Assembly: GCF_017312485.1 (NCBI RefSeq)
Contig: NZ_BMBA01000013.1
Coordinates: 1 to 64,000 of the forward strand
Reading direction: 5' to 3'
DNA length: 64,000 nt
Source of the DNA: Clostridium zeae
Lineage (GTDB): Bacteria; Bacillota; Clostridia; Clostridiales; Clostridiaceae
In this document: one piece after another, positions 43,494-51,921 of the stretch
Layout of the letters: each line of letters starts with the position of its first letter
How positions within the stretch are numbered: the stretch's first letter is position 1
Program-made: the position numbers and the translations under genes
The notes under the pieces: generated by a model
The model's input: the letters and a program-made list of their open reading frames with translations, nothing else
What the model was told of the DNA's origin: nothing
Databases searched by the model: none

Positions 43494-43522
43494 AATACTT
43501 TAATGAAAAGGTGGTTAGACTA

Positions 43523-43945
43523 ATGTCAAAGGTAACTATTATTTATTATAGTGGTACAGGCAATACAGAAAAAATGGCAGAATTAATAAGTTCTGCACTA
43601 TCTGAACAACATTCCGTTGTCAACCTATTGCAAGTATCTTCAGCAAATAAGAACGATATAGAAGATTCAGATGTAATAATCTTAGGATCCCCATCAATGG
43701 GAAACGAAGTGATAGAAGAAACAGAAATGGAGCCTTTTATCGAATCTATAAAAGAAGTTATTGCAGGTAAAAAAATAGCTCTATTCGGATCTTATGGTTG
43801 GGGAGATGGAGAATGGATGAGAAATTGGCAAGATAGAATGTCTGAATACGGCGCTATTCTGTTAGCAGATGGCCTTATAGTTAATGGATATCCTGAAGGC
43901 AATGAGGAGGACCGCTGTATAGAATTTGGCAAATCATTAATATAA
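43523..43945 (+). CDS. Flavodoxin
   Basis: A 140-residue FMN protein that replaces ferredoxin in low iron. It has IIYYSGTGNTEKMAELI at the N-terminus (FMN phosphate loop SGTGNT), LGSPSMGNEV near 55 (first isoalloxazine loop) and LFGSYGWGDGEWM near 90 (second loop). Length is that of short-chain flavodoxins. I use ATG 43523, eight bases after AAAGGTGG. The Fur-like promoter upstream fits. The DUF3793 gene follows after 22 bp, so the two are one operon. Confidence 0.92.
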   Translation: MSKVTIIYYSGTGNTEKMAELISSALSEQHSVVNLLQVSSANKNDIEDSDVIILGSPSMGNEVIEETEMEPFIESIKEVIAGKKIALFGSYGWGDGEWMRNWQDRMSEYGAILLADGLIVNGYPEGNEEDRCIEFGKSLI

Positions 43946-43967
43946 ATTGTATTTAGGAGGTTCTAAT

Positions 43968-44585
43968 TTGGATAACCTATTGTTTTTTAGAAAATTAGAC
44001 GCTATGCGGGATGAAGATTATATTAAATCTTTTATCTCATATTTGATATCACCAGTAATAACAGGAGTTAAACCATGTTCAATAATTAATATATTTAATA
44101 ATACTAGAAACCTGTTACCCTTATGGCATGATATAAGCTTACAATTTACGTCTAATTTAGAACTAGACTATATGCCTATAGAGCAATATAACGATAGGGA
44201 AACTATCTTAATTTATGATAAATCCTCCGTTACAAATATATTAAAGTGCCAAAAAATTAGATCCTTACTAGCAACTTATGGATACACTGATTTAGACAAT
44301 ACTGATATTGTTCTAGATTATTTGTATAAAAGACTAAAATCAAATAACTTTCCTCATGAAGCAGGAGTTTTTCTTGGTATACCACTTCATGATGTAGAAG
44401 GTTTTATAAAGAGAAGTGAACCTTGTTTATTATCAGGTTATTGGAAGGTTTACTCTGAAGCCAATTATGCTAAGGAGATATTTGAATTGTATGATAAGTC
44501 GAAAGACTTAGTTGCCGATTGTATCTTAAATGGCAATGATATACGATCACTTAGCAAAAATTTTACACCTCCATTTTTAAATTAA
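43968..44585 (+). CDS. DUF3793 family protein
   Basis: A 205-residue protein with the marks of DUF3793: ISPVITGVKPCSIINIF, the charged middle, and FPHEAGVFLGIPLHDVEGFI...CLLSGYWKVYS. It starts with TTG at 43968, six bases after AGGAGG. The family often sits next to flavodoxin or iron-uptake genes in clostridia and its function is unknown, probably linked to iron limitation. Two palindrome copies follow the gene. Confidence 0.82.
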   Translation: MDNLLFFRKLDAMRDEDYIKSFISYLISPVITGVKPCSIINIFNNTRNLLPLWHDISLQFTSNLELDYMPIEQYNDRETILIYDKSSVTNILKCQKIRSLLATYGYTDLDNTDIVLDYLYKRLKSNNFPHEAGVFLGIPLHDVEGFIKRSEPCLLSGYWKVYSEANYAKEIFELYDKSKDLVADCILNGNDIRSLSKNFTPPFLN

Positions 44586-44590
44586 GTAAC

Positions 44591-44685
44591 GACATACCAC
44601 TTCAAACCGAAATCTATTTTTAAAACTCTAACGGTTTTTGGTGACAGAATTTAAAAATATAAATTTTATTACCACGTGGTACATC
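44591..44685. repeat. Palindrome family, full-length copy
   Basis: GACATACCACTTCAAACCG at 44591 is inverted, more loosely, by ACCACGTGGTACATC ending at 44685. The inner arms TTTTTAAAACTC and GAATTTAAAAATA are partly paired. Confidence 0.6.
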
Positions 44686-44770
44686 CATAACTGTCAGCCC
44701 TTAAGCATCTATGACCCCAAAAGATTGGATGCCAATTTATAATAAAGCTTATCGCGTACCATTTATTAAA

Positions 44771-44821
44771 GATGTACCAGTTCGATCTAAAAACATAAGT
44801 TTTATTACGAAGTGTTACATC
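44771..44821. repeat. Palindrome family, short copy (51 bp)
   Basis: GATGTACCAGTTCG at 44771 is inverted as CGAAGTGTTACATC ending at 44821, lacking the inner stem. Confidence 0.6.
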
Positions 44822-44876
44822 TCCAGCTTGGCTCTGCCGCCAAGTTAATAAAATTAATTACTTACAATACTATACT

Positions 44877-44912
44877 AAAAGCCTATATCTTAGCTGCAAG
44901 ATATAGGCTTTC
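44877..44912 (-). terminator. Terminator of the Cas6-like gene
   Basis: AAGCCTATATCTT / AAGATATAGGCTT stem with T/C-rich flank, 45 bp past the stop. Confidence 0.8.
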
Positions 44913-44957
44913 TTCAATTTATTAAATTACTATTTATATTAAATTGAAATGTTTTAA

Positions 44958-45341
44958 TTAATAATTAAGTGCTGCATCCATGCTTAATAACTGCACATCG
45001 CTCACAAAAACAGGTTGTCCAGCAAGTAAAAACCAGTGTCCCATAGCTAGATTATTAGCAAGATACATCATGAACCATTCATCATAACTTTCTAGCTCAA
45101 ATTCAAACTGTCTATAGAAGGTAGTATAATTCTCTACCTCGTTAACTTTTCTAAGTCCCTTTATTTCAGAGAATGTAAATCTCTTTTTAGAATTAGTTTT
45201 ATCATCACCTATTACCTTACCCATAAGTAATCCATAACTAGGATCATCAAACCATTTATTTATTGCATCTTTAAGTACATGATTGTAGTTCATAGGTAAT
45301 ATAAGTTTCTCATCTAATGAAATAGTTAATTTAATCTTCAT
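44958..45341 (-). CDS. Short Cas6-like RAMP protein, stand-alone
   Basis: A 127-residue protein whose pattern matches the N-terminal ferredoxin-like domain of Cas6: MKIKLTISLDEKLILPMNYNHVLKDAINKWF (strand, then YNH-type helix start), DPSYGLLMGK, RFTFSEIKG (the FTFS strand of Cas6), and a C-terminal strand region HWFLLAGQPVFVSDVQLLSMD. Cas6 enzymes are about 230-260 residues with two such domains; here the second, with its glycine-rich loop, is missing and the frame ends naturally before a terminator. I see no catalytic His equivalent after the first helix. No CRISPR array or other cas gene lies within the window. Function unknown; it may be a repurposed RNA-binding RAMP. ATG at 45341. Confidence 0.6.
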   Translation of the reverse strand: MKIKLTISLDEKLILPMNYNHVLKDAINKWFDDPSYGLLMGKVIGDDKTNSKKRFTFSEIKGLRKVNEVENYTTFYRQFEFELESYDEWFMMYLANNLAMGHWFLLAGQPVFVSDVQLLSMDAALNY

Positions 45342-45555
45342 CCACGCACCCCTTAAAATATTAACTATAAAGATGAATCACGTCTCAATTCATCTTTATT
45401 TTATTACTTTTCATCAAATATTTTATAATTCTTAAATCTTACTACCTCTATATATTATCTCGAAATATACTTGAATGTAATAGAATTGTTTTGGGTACAA
45501 AGTTAATTATTAGTATTGCTTGTAACTATTATTTTTTTATATTATCAAATAAAAA

Positions 45556-45591
45556 CTGCATCTAAATGAATTCAAATTTAAATAGATGCAG
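45556..45591 (-). terminator. Terminator of the glycosyltransferase
   Basis: CTGCATCTA / TAGATGCAG stem with an inner partly paired region; 29 bp past the stop. Confidence 0.75.
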
Positions 45592-45619
45592 CCACTTTTA
45601 TAACTATAAAAAAGAAAGA

Positions 45620-46717
45620 TTACATTGCTAATAAAGATGTCAATAAATCAACAGTGCTATCTAATGATGTGTCCTTAATTATTCGTTCTATATTTTCTTT
45701 CATTGCTTCAAGCCTTTTAGGGTTATTAAATAGTTCTTTTACAACCTCATCTAATCTGTCTACCTCAGTATACAATGCTGCTTCTTCTCCAACTAAAAAT
45801 GTTACATTCTCTTCTTCTTGTCCTGGAATATAATAAGGCACTATTATAGGTAGCTTTTTATTTAAAGCTTCTGTAATAGTAAGACCACCAGCTTTAGTTA
45901 TTATAACATCAGAAACATCCATAAGTTCTGAAATCTTTTGAGTATATCCAAGTATAATGAGCTGCTTATCAAGAGGAACACTTTCATATATGCCTTCAAG
46001 CTCCTGTTTAAGCATTACATTGTTACCACAAACTACTATAACTCTTATTGGTACATCTACCTCCATTATTCTCATCAAAGCTTTTTTCATAGACTTTACT
46101 CCCATACTTCCTCCCATTAAAAGTATAGTGAACATATCATCTTGCTTTAATGAATTGCTTGAGTTTAAAAATGTTCTTTTTATAGGAATTCCATATGTAT
46201 GAACCCTATTCTCATCAACGCCTTTTTCTAAAAGACTACTCTTAGTATAATTACTTCCAACTATATATCCATCTACCCGTGAATTTACATAAGAACTATG
46301 TGCCTTGTAATCTGTTACTACCGAAATAAATGGAATATCTATTTTCCCAGCATCTTTTAAAGAAGAAATTACACTTACAAGCAAAGGATGAGTTGATATT
46401 ATTAAACTTGGTTTATATTCTTTTATTATTTCATAAGTGCTTTCCTTTATGGAGCTTCCCATTATCTTGTTTAATCCTACACTAGTAACTCTATGATTAC
46501 TAGCTTTGTACAACATACCAAATAAAGTTGGAGTTTTAGTTGCTAATATCTCATATCCTCCAGATACCACTTTATCCAGCATCTTTGCACTTTCTCTTAT
46601 AGGCTCTATACATTTAACCTCATACCCCTTGTCTTGAAGTTCATTTTTTAAAGAATCAGCCACTGAATTATGACCTTGTCCTGTAGATGCTGTAATAATT
46701 AATATCTTTCCGTTCAT
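45620..46717 (-). CDS. MGDG-synthase/UgtP-like glycosyltransferase (GT28)
   Basis: A 365-residue glycosyltransferase of the UgtP/monogalactosyldiacylglycerol synthase type, which adds glucose or galactose from UDP-sugar to diacylglycerol at the membrane. It has the N-terminal MNGKILIITASTGQGHNSVADSL (the GGGH-type glycolipid-binding region), PFISVVTDYKAHSSYV near 125-140, and the C-terminal UDP-binding VIITKAGGLTITEALNKKLPIIV. I use ATG 46715-46717, eight bases after AAGGAG; GTG 46726 also opens the frame. Monocistronic. Confidence 0.87.
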   Translation of the reverse strand: MNGKILIITASTGQGHNSVADSLKNELQDKGYEVKCIEPIRESAKMLDKVVSGGYEILATKTPTLFGMLYKASNHRVTSVGLNKIMGSSIKESTYEIIKEYKPSLIISTHPLLVSVISSLKDAGKIDIPFISVVTDYKAHSSYVNSRVDGYIVGSNYTKSSLLEKGVDENRVHTYGIPIKRTFLNSSNSLKQDDMFTILLMGGSMGVKSMKKALMRIMEVDVPIRVIVVCGNNVMLKQELEGIYESVPLDKQLIILGYTQKISELMDVSDVIITKAGGLTITEALNKKLPIIVPYYIPGQEEENVTFLVGEEAALYTEVDRLDEVVKELFNNPKRLEAMKENIERIIKDTSLDSTVDLLTSLLAM

Positions 46718-46741
46718 ATATATCACTCCTTTTAATATTCA

Positions 46742-47181
46742 CACTTAATGTTGAAAATATTAAAGTTAAATCTTATCTACAAATTAACCTCTATATTTAA
46801 GTACTACTTCTAAAAAGCGCCTTTAACAACTACAGTACTTAGTATAAAGGTATTTAATTAAAATTCTCTTAAGTAAATCTGAATTATTTCTTAACAAATT
46901 CATAACAACTTCTTACTATTATTATAATATCAAATATATATTTAATTTTCTTAGTACATTCTTATATTTAACTTAATTTAATAAACTTTTAAATTTGCAC
47001 ATCCTAAGTTAATATGCGCAATAATTTTTTTTATAGTATGTAATCATAAAGTAATTATAAATTTCACAGTTATTAATATCAATTATTTTTATATGGTGGT
47101 TTTACATTCTCTTACCTATGTAAAAATTTAGAAAACTAAATCACAGTAGTTTGAAAACTACATACCTCGTAATGCAATAAA
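46742..47181. other. Gene-free AT-rich stretch
   Basis: About 440 bp with no credible frame. The only structure noted is the hairpin TTTTACAT / ATGTAAAA at about 47099-47124 and a small palindrome GTAGTTTGAAAACTAC near 47147. It holds the glycosyltransferase promoter at its left side. Confidence 0.45.
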
Positions 47182-47182
47182 A

Positions 47183-47213
47183 AAATCCTATCACAGCATA
47201 CATGATAGGATTT
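47183..47213 (-). terminator. Terminator of the ComFB-like gene
   Basis: AAATCCTATCA / TGATAGGATTT stem; T-rich on the minus strand. Confidence 0.85.
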
Positions 47214-47241
47214 GTGCTAAATTCATTATATTTATATATTT

Positions 47242-47502
47242 TTAGTGAAACGGATTATCACGGACTTTTTCCATAGCCTTAGTTAATTCATTTATCACAT
47301 CTATTCTAAACTGAGTCTTCATTTCATTCATCTTATTGTATAGCCTTCCGTTCTCAGAAGCAGCATAAAGCGGCTTTAAATTGTTCAGAGCAATTGCCTT
47401 AACATCATCTATACACCTACTACAAGTACATACCCCTTCATAATTAACTAAGACCACAGGAAGTAAATCCTCAACTATATCTTCCATACAATTTTTTATC
47501 AT
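47242..47502 (-). CDS. ComFB-family late competence protein
   Basis: An 86-residue ComFB-like protein: N-terminal IKNCMEDIVEDLLPVVL, then the zinc-type cysteine cluster CTCSRC (residues 25-30), DDVKAIALNNLKPLYAAS and a helical tail. Bacillus ComFB lies in the comF operon; cyanobacterial members have been reported to bind cyclic dinucleotides. Two diguanylate cyclases lie in this window, which makes c-di-GMP binding worth noting, but no direct link is visible. ATG at 47502; upstream AGGAGAATAGG. Confidence 0.85.
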   Translation of the reverse strand: MIKNCMEDIVEDLLPVVLVNYEGVCTCSRCIDDVKAIALNNLKPLYAASENGRLYNKMNEMKTQFRIDVINELTKAMEKVRDNPFH

Positions 47503-47898
47503 CCTATTCTCCTACAATTAAATTATATTTGTTATAAATACTACTCTTGATGTATTCTTAAGATTATTATATTAATAATATTAGCCCTAATATTAATTTA
47601 TATATTATAAACATTATATACTTTCTAATATATATTTTCGTCCATTTATTAACAATCTATATAGATAAATCCTATATTATAGAAATAATTTGATTTAAAT
47701 TTAAAATCTATAATTACAATTTATAAATTACCGTTTGAAAATATAACTCCATTTTATCACTATTTTTCATTAAATTAATCAGACGTATCCCTTGTGCAAG
47801 TAAGATTTTGTTGAACAAATTACTTTGAATATCAAATTATTTTATGATAAACTAAGAATACATATTCTATTGATAAAATATCGCGTGAGGAGTTAAGT
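47503..47898. other. Gene-free promoter region of fabV
   Basis: About 395 bp, AT-rich. It has no frame of note and no repeat-family copy. The fabV promoter should be near 47825-47860. Confidence 0.4.
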
Positions 47899-49089
47899 AT
47901 GATAATTAAACCTAAATTTAGAGATTATATATGTTTAACAGCTCATCCAGAAGGTTGCGCTATAAATGTACGTGAACAAGTTGAATATATAAAAAAACAA
48001 AAAAATATAACAGGACCTAAAAATGTTCTTATTCTTGGAGCTTCAACTGGTTACGGATTAGCTTCAAGAATAGCAATGGCTTTTGGTGCAAAAGCAAATA
48101 CTATAGGCGTTGTCTTTGAAAGACCTGCCGCTAAAACAAGAACCGCTAGTGCAGGATGGTATAATACTGCTGAATTCGAAAGATTAGCAAAACAAGATGG
48201 CCTTTATTCTAAGACTATAAACGGTGATGCTTTTTCTAATGATGTCAAAGAAAAAGCTATCGAATTAATAAAAAATGACTTAGGAAAAATCGACTTAGTT
48301 ATTTATAGTATTGCTTCACCAAGAAGGATTGATCCAATTACAGGCCAAACTTATCAATCAACATTAAAACCAATAGGTGAAGCCTATACAAACAAAGCAG
48401 TAAACTTCCACACTGATATAATACAAGAAGTAACAATATCTCCTGCTTCAGAAGATGAAGTTGAAAGCACAAGAAAAGTTATGGGCGGAGAAGATTGGGA
48501 GCTTTGGATTAAATCTTTATCAGAAGCTGGAGTTTTATCTGATGGTGCATCAACAGTAGCATACACATACGTAGGTTCAGAACTTACTTATCCTATATAT
48601 AGAAATGGTACAATAGGTGAAGCTAAAAAGCACTTAGAGAAAACATCTGAAGGGTTAAACCAATATCTTTCACCTATTGCTGGAAAAGCTTATATATCTT
48701 CAAACAAAGCTTTAGTAACTCAGTCAAGCTCAGCAATTCCTGTTGTTCCTCTTTATATAGCTTTATTATTTAAAATAATGAAAGAAAAAAATATCGATGA
48801 ATCTTGCATTGAACAAATCTATAGACTTATGGATTCAAAATTATATTCTGATGATAAACTTGATGAAAGTGAAATGATTAGATTAGATGATTTAGAATTA
48901 AGAGAAGATATACAAAAAGAAGTAATAATTCAATGGGATAAAATAAACTCTGAAAACATTAGAGAATTAACCGATATAGAAGGCTTCAGAAATGAATTCT
49001 TTAAACTTTTTGGCTTCGGTCATGAAGGGTTAGATTATGATATTGATATAGATCCTAATGTTGATATCCCTGGTTTGATTCAAATATAG
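47899..49089 (+). CDS. fabV: Trans-2-enoyl-ACP/CoA reductase FabV (Ter)
   Basis: A 396-residue NADH-dependent enoyl reductase. It has the FabV N-terminus (MIIKPKFRDYICLTAHPEGC), the cofactor loop LILGASTGYGLASRIAMAFG near 53-72, and the Y-x8-K active site in YRNGTIGEAKK near 236-246. The last step of fatty-acid elongation, or reduction of crotonyl-CoA to butyryl-CoA, is expected; FabV/Ter enzymes do either. It does not lie in a fab cluster. Length is exactly typical. ATG at 47899 follows GTGAGGAG. Confidence 0.93.
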   Translation: MIIKPKFRDYICLTAHPEGCAINVREQVEYIKKQKNITGPKNVLILGASTGYGLASRIAMAFGAKANTIGVVFERPAAKTRTASAGWYNTAEFERLAKQDGLYSKTINGDAFSNDVKEKAIELIKNDLGKIDLVIYSIASPRRIDPITGQTYQSTLKPIGEAYTNKAVNFHTDIIQEVTISPASEDEVESTRKVMGGEDWELWIKSLSEAGVLSDGASTVAYTYVGSELTYPIYRNGTIGEAKKHLEKTSEGLNQYLSPIAGKAYISSNKALVTQSSSAIPVVPLYIALLFKIMKEKNIDESCIEQIYRLMDSKLYSDDKLDESEMIRLDDLELREDIQKEVIIQWDKINSENIRELTDIEGFRNEFFKLFGFGHEGLDYDIDIDPNVDIPGLIQI

Positions 49090-49127
49090 TTTTATAAATC
49101 CAATAACTCTATACTAAAATCAATAAA

Positions 49128-49172
49128 AACAGCTGTATTATGACGAGTTTTATCTCCCATAGTATAGCTGTT
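49128..49172. terminator. Bidirectional terminator after fabV
   Basis: AACAGCTGTATTATG and CATAGTATAGCTGTT pair imperfectly; T-rich flank. Confidence 0.75.
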
Positions 49173-49191
49173 CTTTTAATTACCTGATACA

Positions 49192-50253
49192 TTAAATTAT
49201 AGAAAGCACTCTCTTATCCATAGTATACTTTTCTAGGTTTACTTTGTTTTTTGAGTAGAAAATTACTTTTCCGTCCTTATTTATATAACCATTTCTGTCA
49301 TCCATTAAAAACTCGCCAAGTCCATATTCAAAATCAAAAGCCATTTGTAATGCCGGCTTAACCTTATAATTTCCCTTTAAATCTATATATCCAAACTTAT
49401 TATTCTCTTGTACTGAAGCTAACCCCTCACTATAGTAAGATGTATTTTCAAATTTGAAGTCAGAAGCAGGTTTACCTGAAGAATTTATATATCCCCAGAC
49501 CTCTTTGCCTCCTCTATCAATTCCTACAGCACATCTTCCTTCACTAAATTCTAATGAATAGTCAAATAAGAACCCTGTAACATATCCACCCTGCTTGTTT
49601 ATTACAGCTAACTTACCATTTTTCATCACTATAGCAAGTCCTTCAACAAAACTCTCCGCCATATCAAATTGAGCAGGAATTACAACACTTCCTCTCTTAT
49701 CTATATAGCCATATTTATCCCCATCTTCAAAAACTGCTAAGCCTTCATTAAAAAGACTACAGCGATGAAATTTTGTACTTATTACTATATTACCTTTAGT
49801 GTCTATATACCCCATCTTTTCATTATCTCCTACAACCGCAAGCCCCTCACTAAAACTACTAGCTTCTTCATATCGAATAGGGATTTGTACCTTTCCACTT
49901 GAATTAATATAGCCCTTCTTACCATCCAATTCCACCAAAGCCAATCCATCTGAAAAATTCATAACACCATCATATTGTGGATCAACAATCACGTCTAAAT
50001 TTTTATTAATGAAGCCATATTGTCCATCTCTTTCAATAATGGACATTCCACCAAAAAACTCGAATGCTCTAAACTCATTGAAAGTTTCTGACATTTTACC
50101 ATCATAGCTTATAAATCCATAGCCATCCTCTCTATAAAATGGAATAAAACCTTCAGACGCTGGCAAAAGACCTAGAAACTGAGGCTCAATCACAACATCA
50201 CCTTGTTCATTTATGAATCCGTAAAGTTCTCCTTCTAAAAACTTATATAACAT
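49192..50253 (-). CDS. WG-repeat protein
   Basis: A 353-residue protein consisting almost entirely of WG (KWG) repeats: about ten copies of a 33-37-residue unit with xYGFINxxGxVVIxPQFxxxxxFSEGLAxV. There is no signal peptide or membrane segment, so it is cytosolic if expressed. Such repeats make a beta structure thought to bind other proteins; no enzymatic function is known. I use ATG 50251-50253, five bases after GGAGG. Monocistronic. Confidence 0.9.
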   Translation of the reverse strand: MLYKFLEGELYGFINEQGDVVIEPQFLGLLPASEGFIPFYREDGYGFISYDGKMSETFNEFRAFEFFGGMSIIERDGQYGFINKNLDVIVDPQYDGVMNFSDGLALVELDGKKGYINSSGKVQIPIRYEEASSFSEGLAVVGDNEKMGYIDTKGNIVISTKFHRCSLFNEGLAVFEDGDKYGYIDKRGSVVIPAQFDMAESFVEGLAIVMKNGKLAVINKQGGYVTGFLFDYSLEFSEGRCAVGIDRGGKEVWGYINSSGKPASDFKFENTSYYSEGLASVQENNKFGYIDLKGNYKVKPALQMAFDFEYGLGEFLMDDRNGYINKDGKVIFYSKNKVNLEKYTMDKRVLSII

Positions 50254-50340
50254 AGTTTCCTCCAAACCACATAAACTTCATAATATGATATATGATTTAA
50301 TCATGAAATTATGAACCTAAATACACGAGATCAACATAAT

Positions 50341-50367
50341 AAAAGAGCATCCAAAATGAATGCTCTT
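50341..50367 (-). terminator. Terminator of the 50-residue coiled-coil gene
   Basis: AAGAGCAT / ATGCTCTT stem, T-rich on the minus strand. Confidence 0.75.
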
Positions 50368-50383
50368 CCATAAATTATTTTTA

Positions 50384-50536
50384 CTATTTAGAAATTTCTT
50401 TTTCTTTTTTTATGTCTCTGTCTACTGCCTTTATAAGTTCATCTACTTCATCTGTCTTTTTTCCCGCAAGTATCAAATTTCTCTTTTGTAGTTTCAAGTT
50501 AACTAATTGTTCTTCCAATTCCTTTAGTTTTGTCAT
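50384..50536 (-). CDS. Small coiled-coil protein (50 aa)
   Basis: A short gene read by hand. ATG at 50534-50536 lies after GGGGAGTGTTTGG, 50 codons run to TAG, and a terminator follows 17 bp later. The protein starts MTKLKELEEQLVNLKLQKRN and is two helices, lysine- and glutamate-rich with leucines in heptads, separated near residues 22-27. It resembles the size and hairpin shape of Spo0E-like phosphatases but lacks their SxxLD motif. Function unknown. Confidence 0.6.
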   Translation of the reverse strand: MTKLKELEEQLVNLKLQKRNLILAGKKTDEVDELIKAVDRDIKKEKEISK

Positions 50537-50609
50537 CGTCCAAACACTCCCCATCTCAAACTCTCATATTCTATAAATTCTTCATTTCTACCCCATGTAA
50601 AAGTCTATG

Positions 50610-50704
50610 GATGTACCACTTCGCAATAAAGTTTATATTTTTAAATTCTCTGCTCAGAACCCAGCAAAGTTTTAAAAATAGATTTCGGATCGAAGTGGTA
50701 CATC
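50610..50704. repeat. Palindrome family, best-preserved copy (95 bp)
   Basis: GATGTACCACTTCG at 50610 is inverted exactly as CGAAGTGGTACATC ending at 50704. The inner arms TTTTTAAATTCTCTGCT and AGCAAAGTTTTAAAAA pair around CAGAACCC. A TA-rich flank occurs on each side. Confidence 0.8.
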
Positions 50705-50943
50705 TATAATACCATTTATAAATAAATACCTAGCTTACTTTAATTAAAATCTGCTTTTTTATATAAGTTAATTATATAATAAAATCACTGTAATTACATA
50801 AGAAATTTATTAACATTTTTTAACATTTATTTCCTGTTTTCGATGCATATATATCATATAAATAATCCGCAGTTTATGACCTATGGTCAATAATTTCTCA
50901 TATTTTAGTATATAATATGTTCATATTTTCATAAAGTTACTAT

Positions 50944-51237
50944 TCAGCTTACCTTAGACGTTCTAAGCCTTTCCTTTCTTCTTGTGGCTAATCTTAAAAC
51001 AAAGTCTGAAACTATAGCAATTATTATAGGTATAATAACTGATAAATAGCCAAAATCTATGATAAAACTATCATTCTTTTTCCTAAATTGAAATACCATG
51101 TACCAGTCTTGTCCTAAAGACATTGATGTAAAACCTTTAACGTCATAATTATAACTAATAACGATGATAGTTATTATTAAAATAACAAATGCAATTACAC
51201 CATATTTTAAAACTCTTATAATATATTCATTTGGCAC
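50944..51237 (-). CDS. Small two-pass membrane protein
   Basis: A 97-residue protein with membrane segments at about 13-32 (AFVILIITIIVISYNY) and 66-86 (YLSVIIPIIIAIVSDFVL), a middle loop with SLGQDWYMVFQFRKKNDSF, and a basic tail RRKERLRTSKVS. I use GTG 51235-51237, eight bases after GGAGG; the frame is open up to 51270. Unrecognised. Its upstream region is occupied by a short palindrome copy at 51256-51306. Confidence 0.55.
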   Translation of the reverse strand: MPNEYIIRVLKYGVIAFVILIITIIVISYNYDVKGFTSMSLGQDWYMVFQFRKKNDSFIIDFGYLSVIIPIIIAIVSDFVLRLATRRKERLRTSKVS

Positions 51238-51255
51238 TGCTCTTTCCTCCATATA

Positions 51256-51306
51256 GATGAACCACTTCATAATTAAACTTATATTTTAGGATTGAAGTGT
51301 TTTATC
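51256..51306. repeat. Palindrome family, short copy (51 bp)
   Basis: GATGAACCACTTCA at 51256 is inverted as TGAAGTGTTTTATC ending at 51306. It lies just upstream of the small membrane gene's ribosome site and so is within its promoter or leader. Confidence 0.65.
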
Positions 51307-51507
51307 TTTAAATATACCTTCTCTAGATATTGATATGAAATTTCTATAAGCAAAATTACTGTAGTTGATGAATTTTAAAGAATAAATAAAAGAATATGTA
51401 TTATTAATTTGTTGAACTTACTCTTCTATAATGTGATAATCTATTATGAGATGAAAATGCAAATTTTTTTCATCTATATACTAAATTTAATTCATGGAGT
51501 TGATATT

Positions 51508-51921
51508 ATGAATTGGGATAGCAATTATATAGCTAAAGCATCTATACAGATGGCTATATCAAGTAGAGAAAGCGAAACAAATCTTATAAACGATTTTAAT
51601 CATAAAGGTATTAAAGCTGTTGCTGTAGATGTTGGCGGAAATCTCCTGTCATCAATACCTAAAATCATAGAGAGAGCTTTAGTAGCTTCCAAAAGAAATG
51701 GTCTCATAAGAGATTGTCATGTTCATGATGGTGCAGTTGCAGGTGCAACGCGGGAAGCATTGATGCAAGTTTCCGCAAAGGCTAATGGTCTTAATGTAGG
51801 CGGAAAAATAGGGATTGCACGATATGGTGAGCATATAAGCGTATGTATATTCATGAGTATAGGGCTTCTTCATTTGAATGAGGTAGTTATTGGATTAGGT
51901 CATAGATCTATACCAGAATAA
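51508..51921 (+). CDS. hutP: HutP-family RNA-binding antiterminator
   Basis: A 137-residue HutP homologue, the Bacillus hexameric antiterminator that, with L-histidine and a divalent metal, binds NAG-repeat RNA in the hut leader. The sequence IAKASIQMAISSRESE at the start, the GLIRDCHVHDGAVAGATREALMQV segment with H71 and H73 (matching the metal/histidine ligand region) and the terminal VVIGLGHRSI (H132, matching GVGINHI) fit the family. I use ATG 51508, after GGAG with 8-base spacing. It lies directly upstream of a leader with UAG repeats and terminators in front of an ABC transporter, not of hut genes. Confidence 0.82.
   Translation: MNWDSNYIAKASIQMAISSRESETNLINDFNHKGIKAVAVDVGGNLLSSIPKIIERALVASKRNGLIRDCHVHDGAVAGATREALMQVSAKANGLNVGGKIGIARYGEHISVCIFMSIGLLHLNEVVIGLGHRSIPE

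Noticed and set aside
44958-45341. Part of a CRISPR locus
   Set aside because: No array of regularly spaced repeats exists anywhere in the window; the GATGTACCACTTC palindromes are kilobases apart, vary in length and are not separated by spacers.
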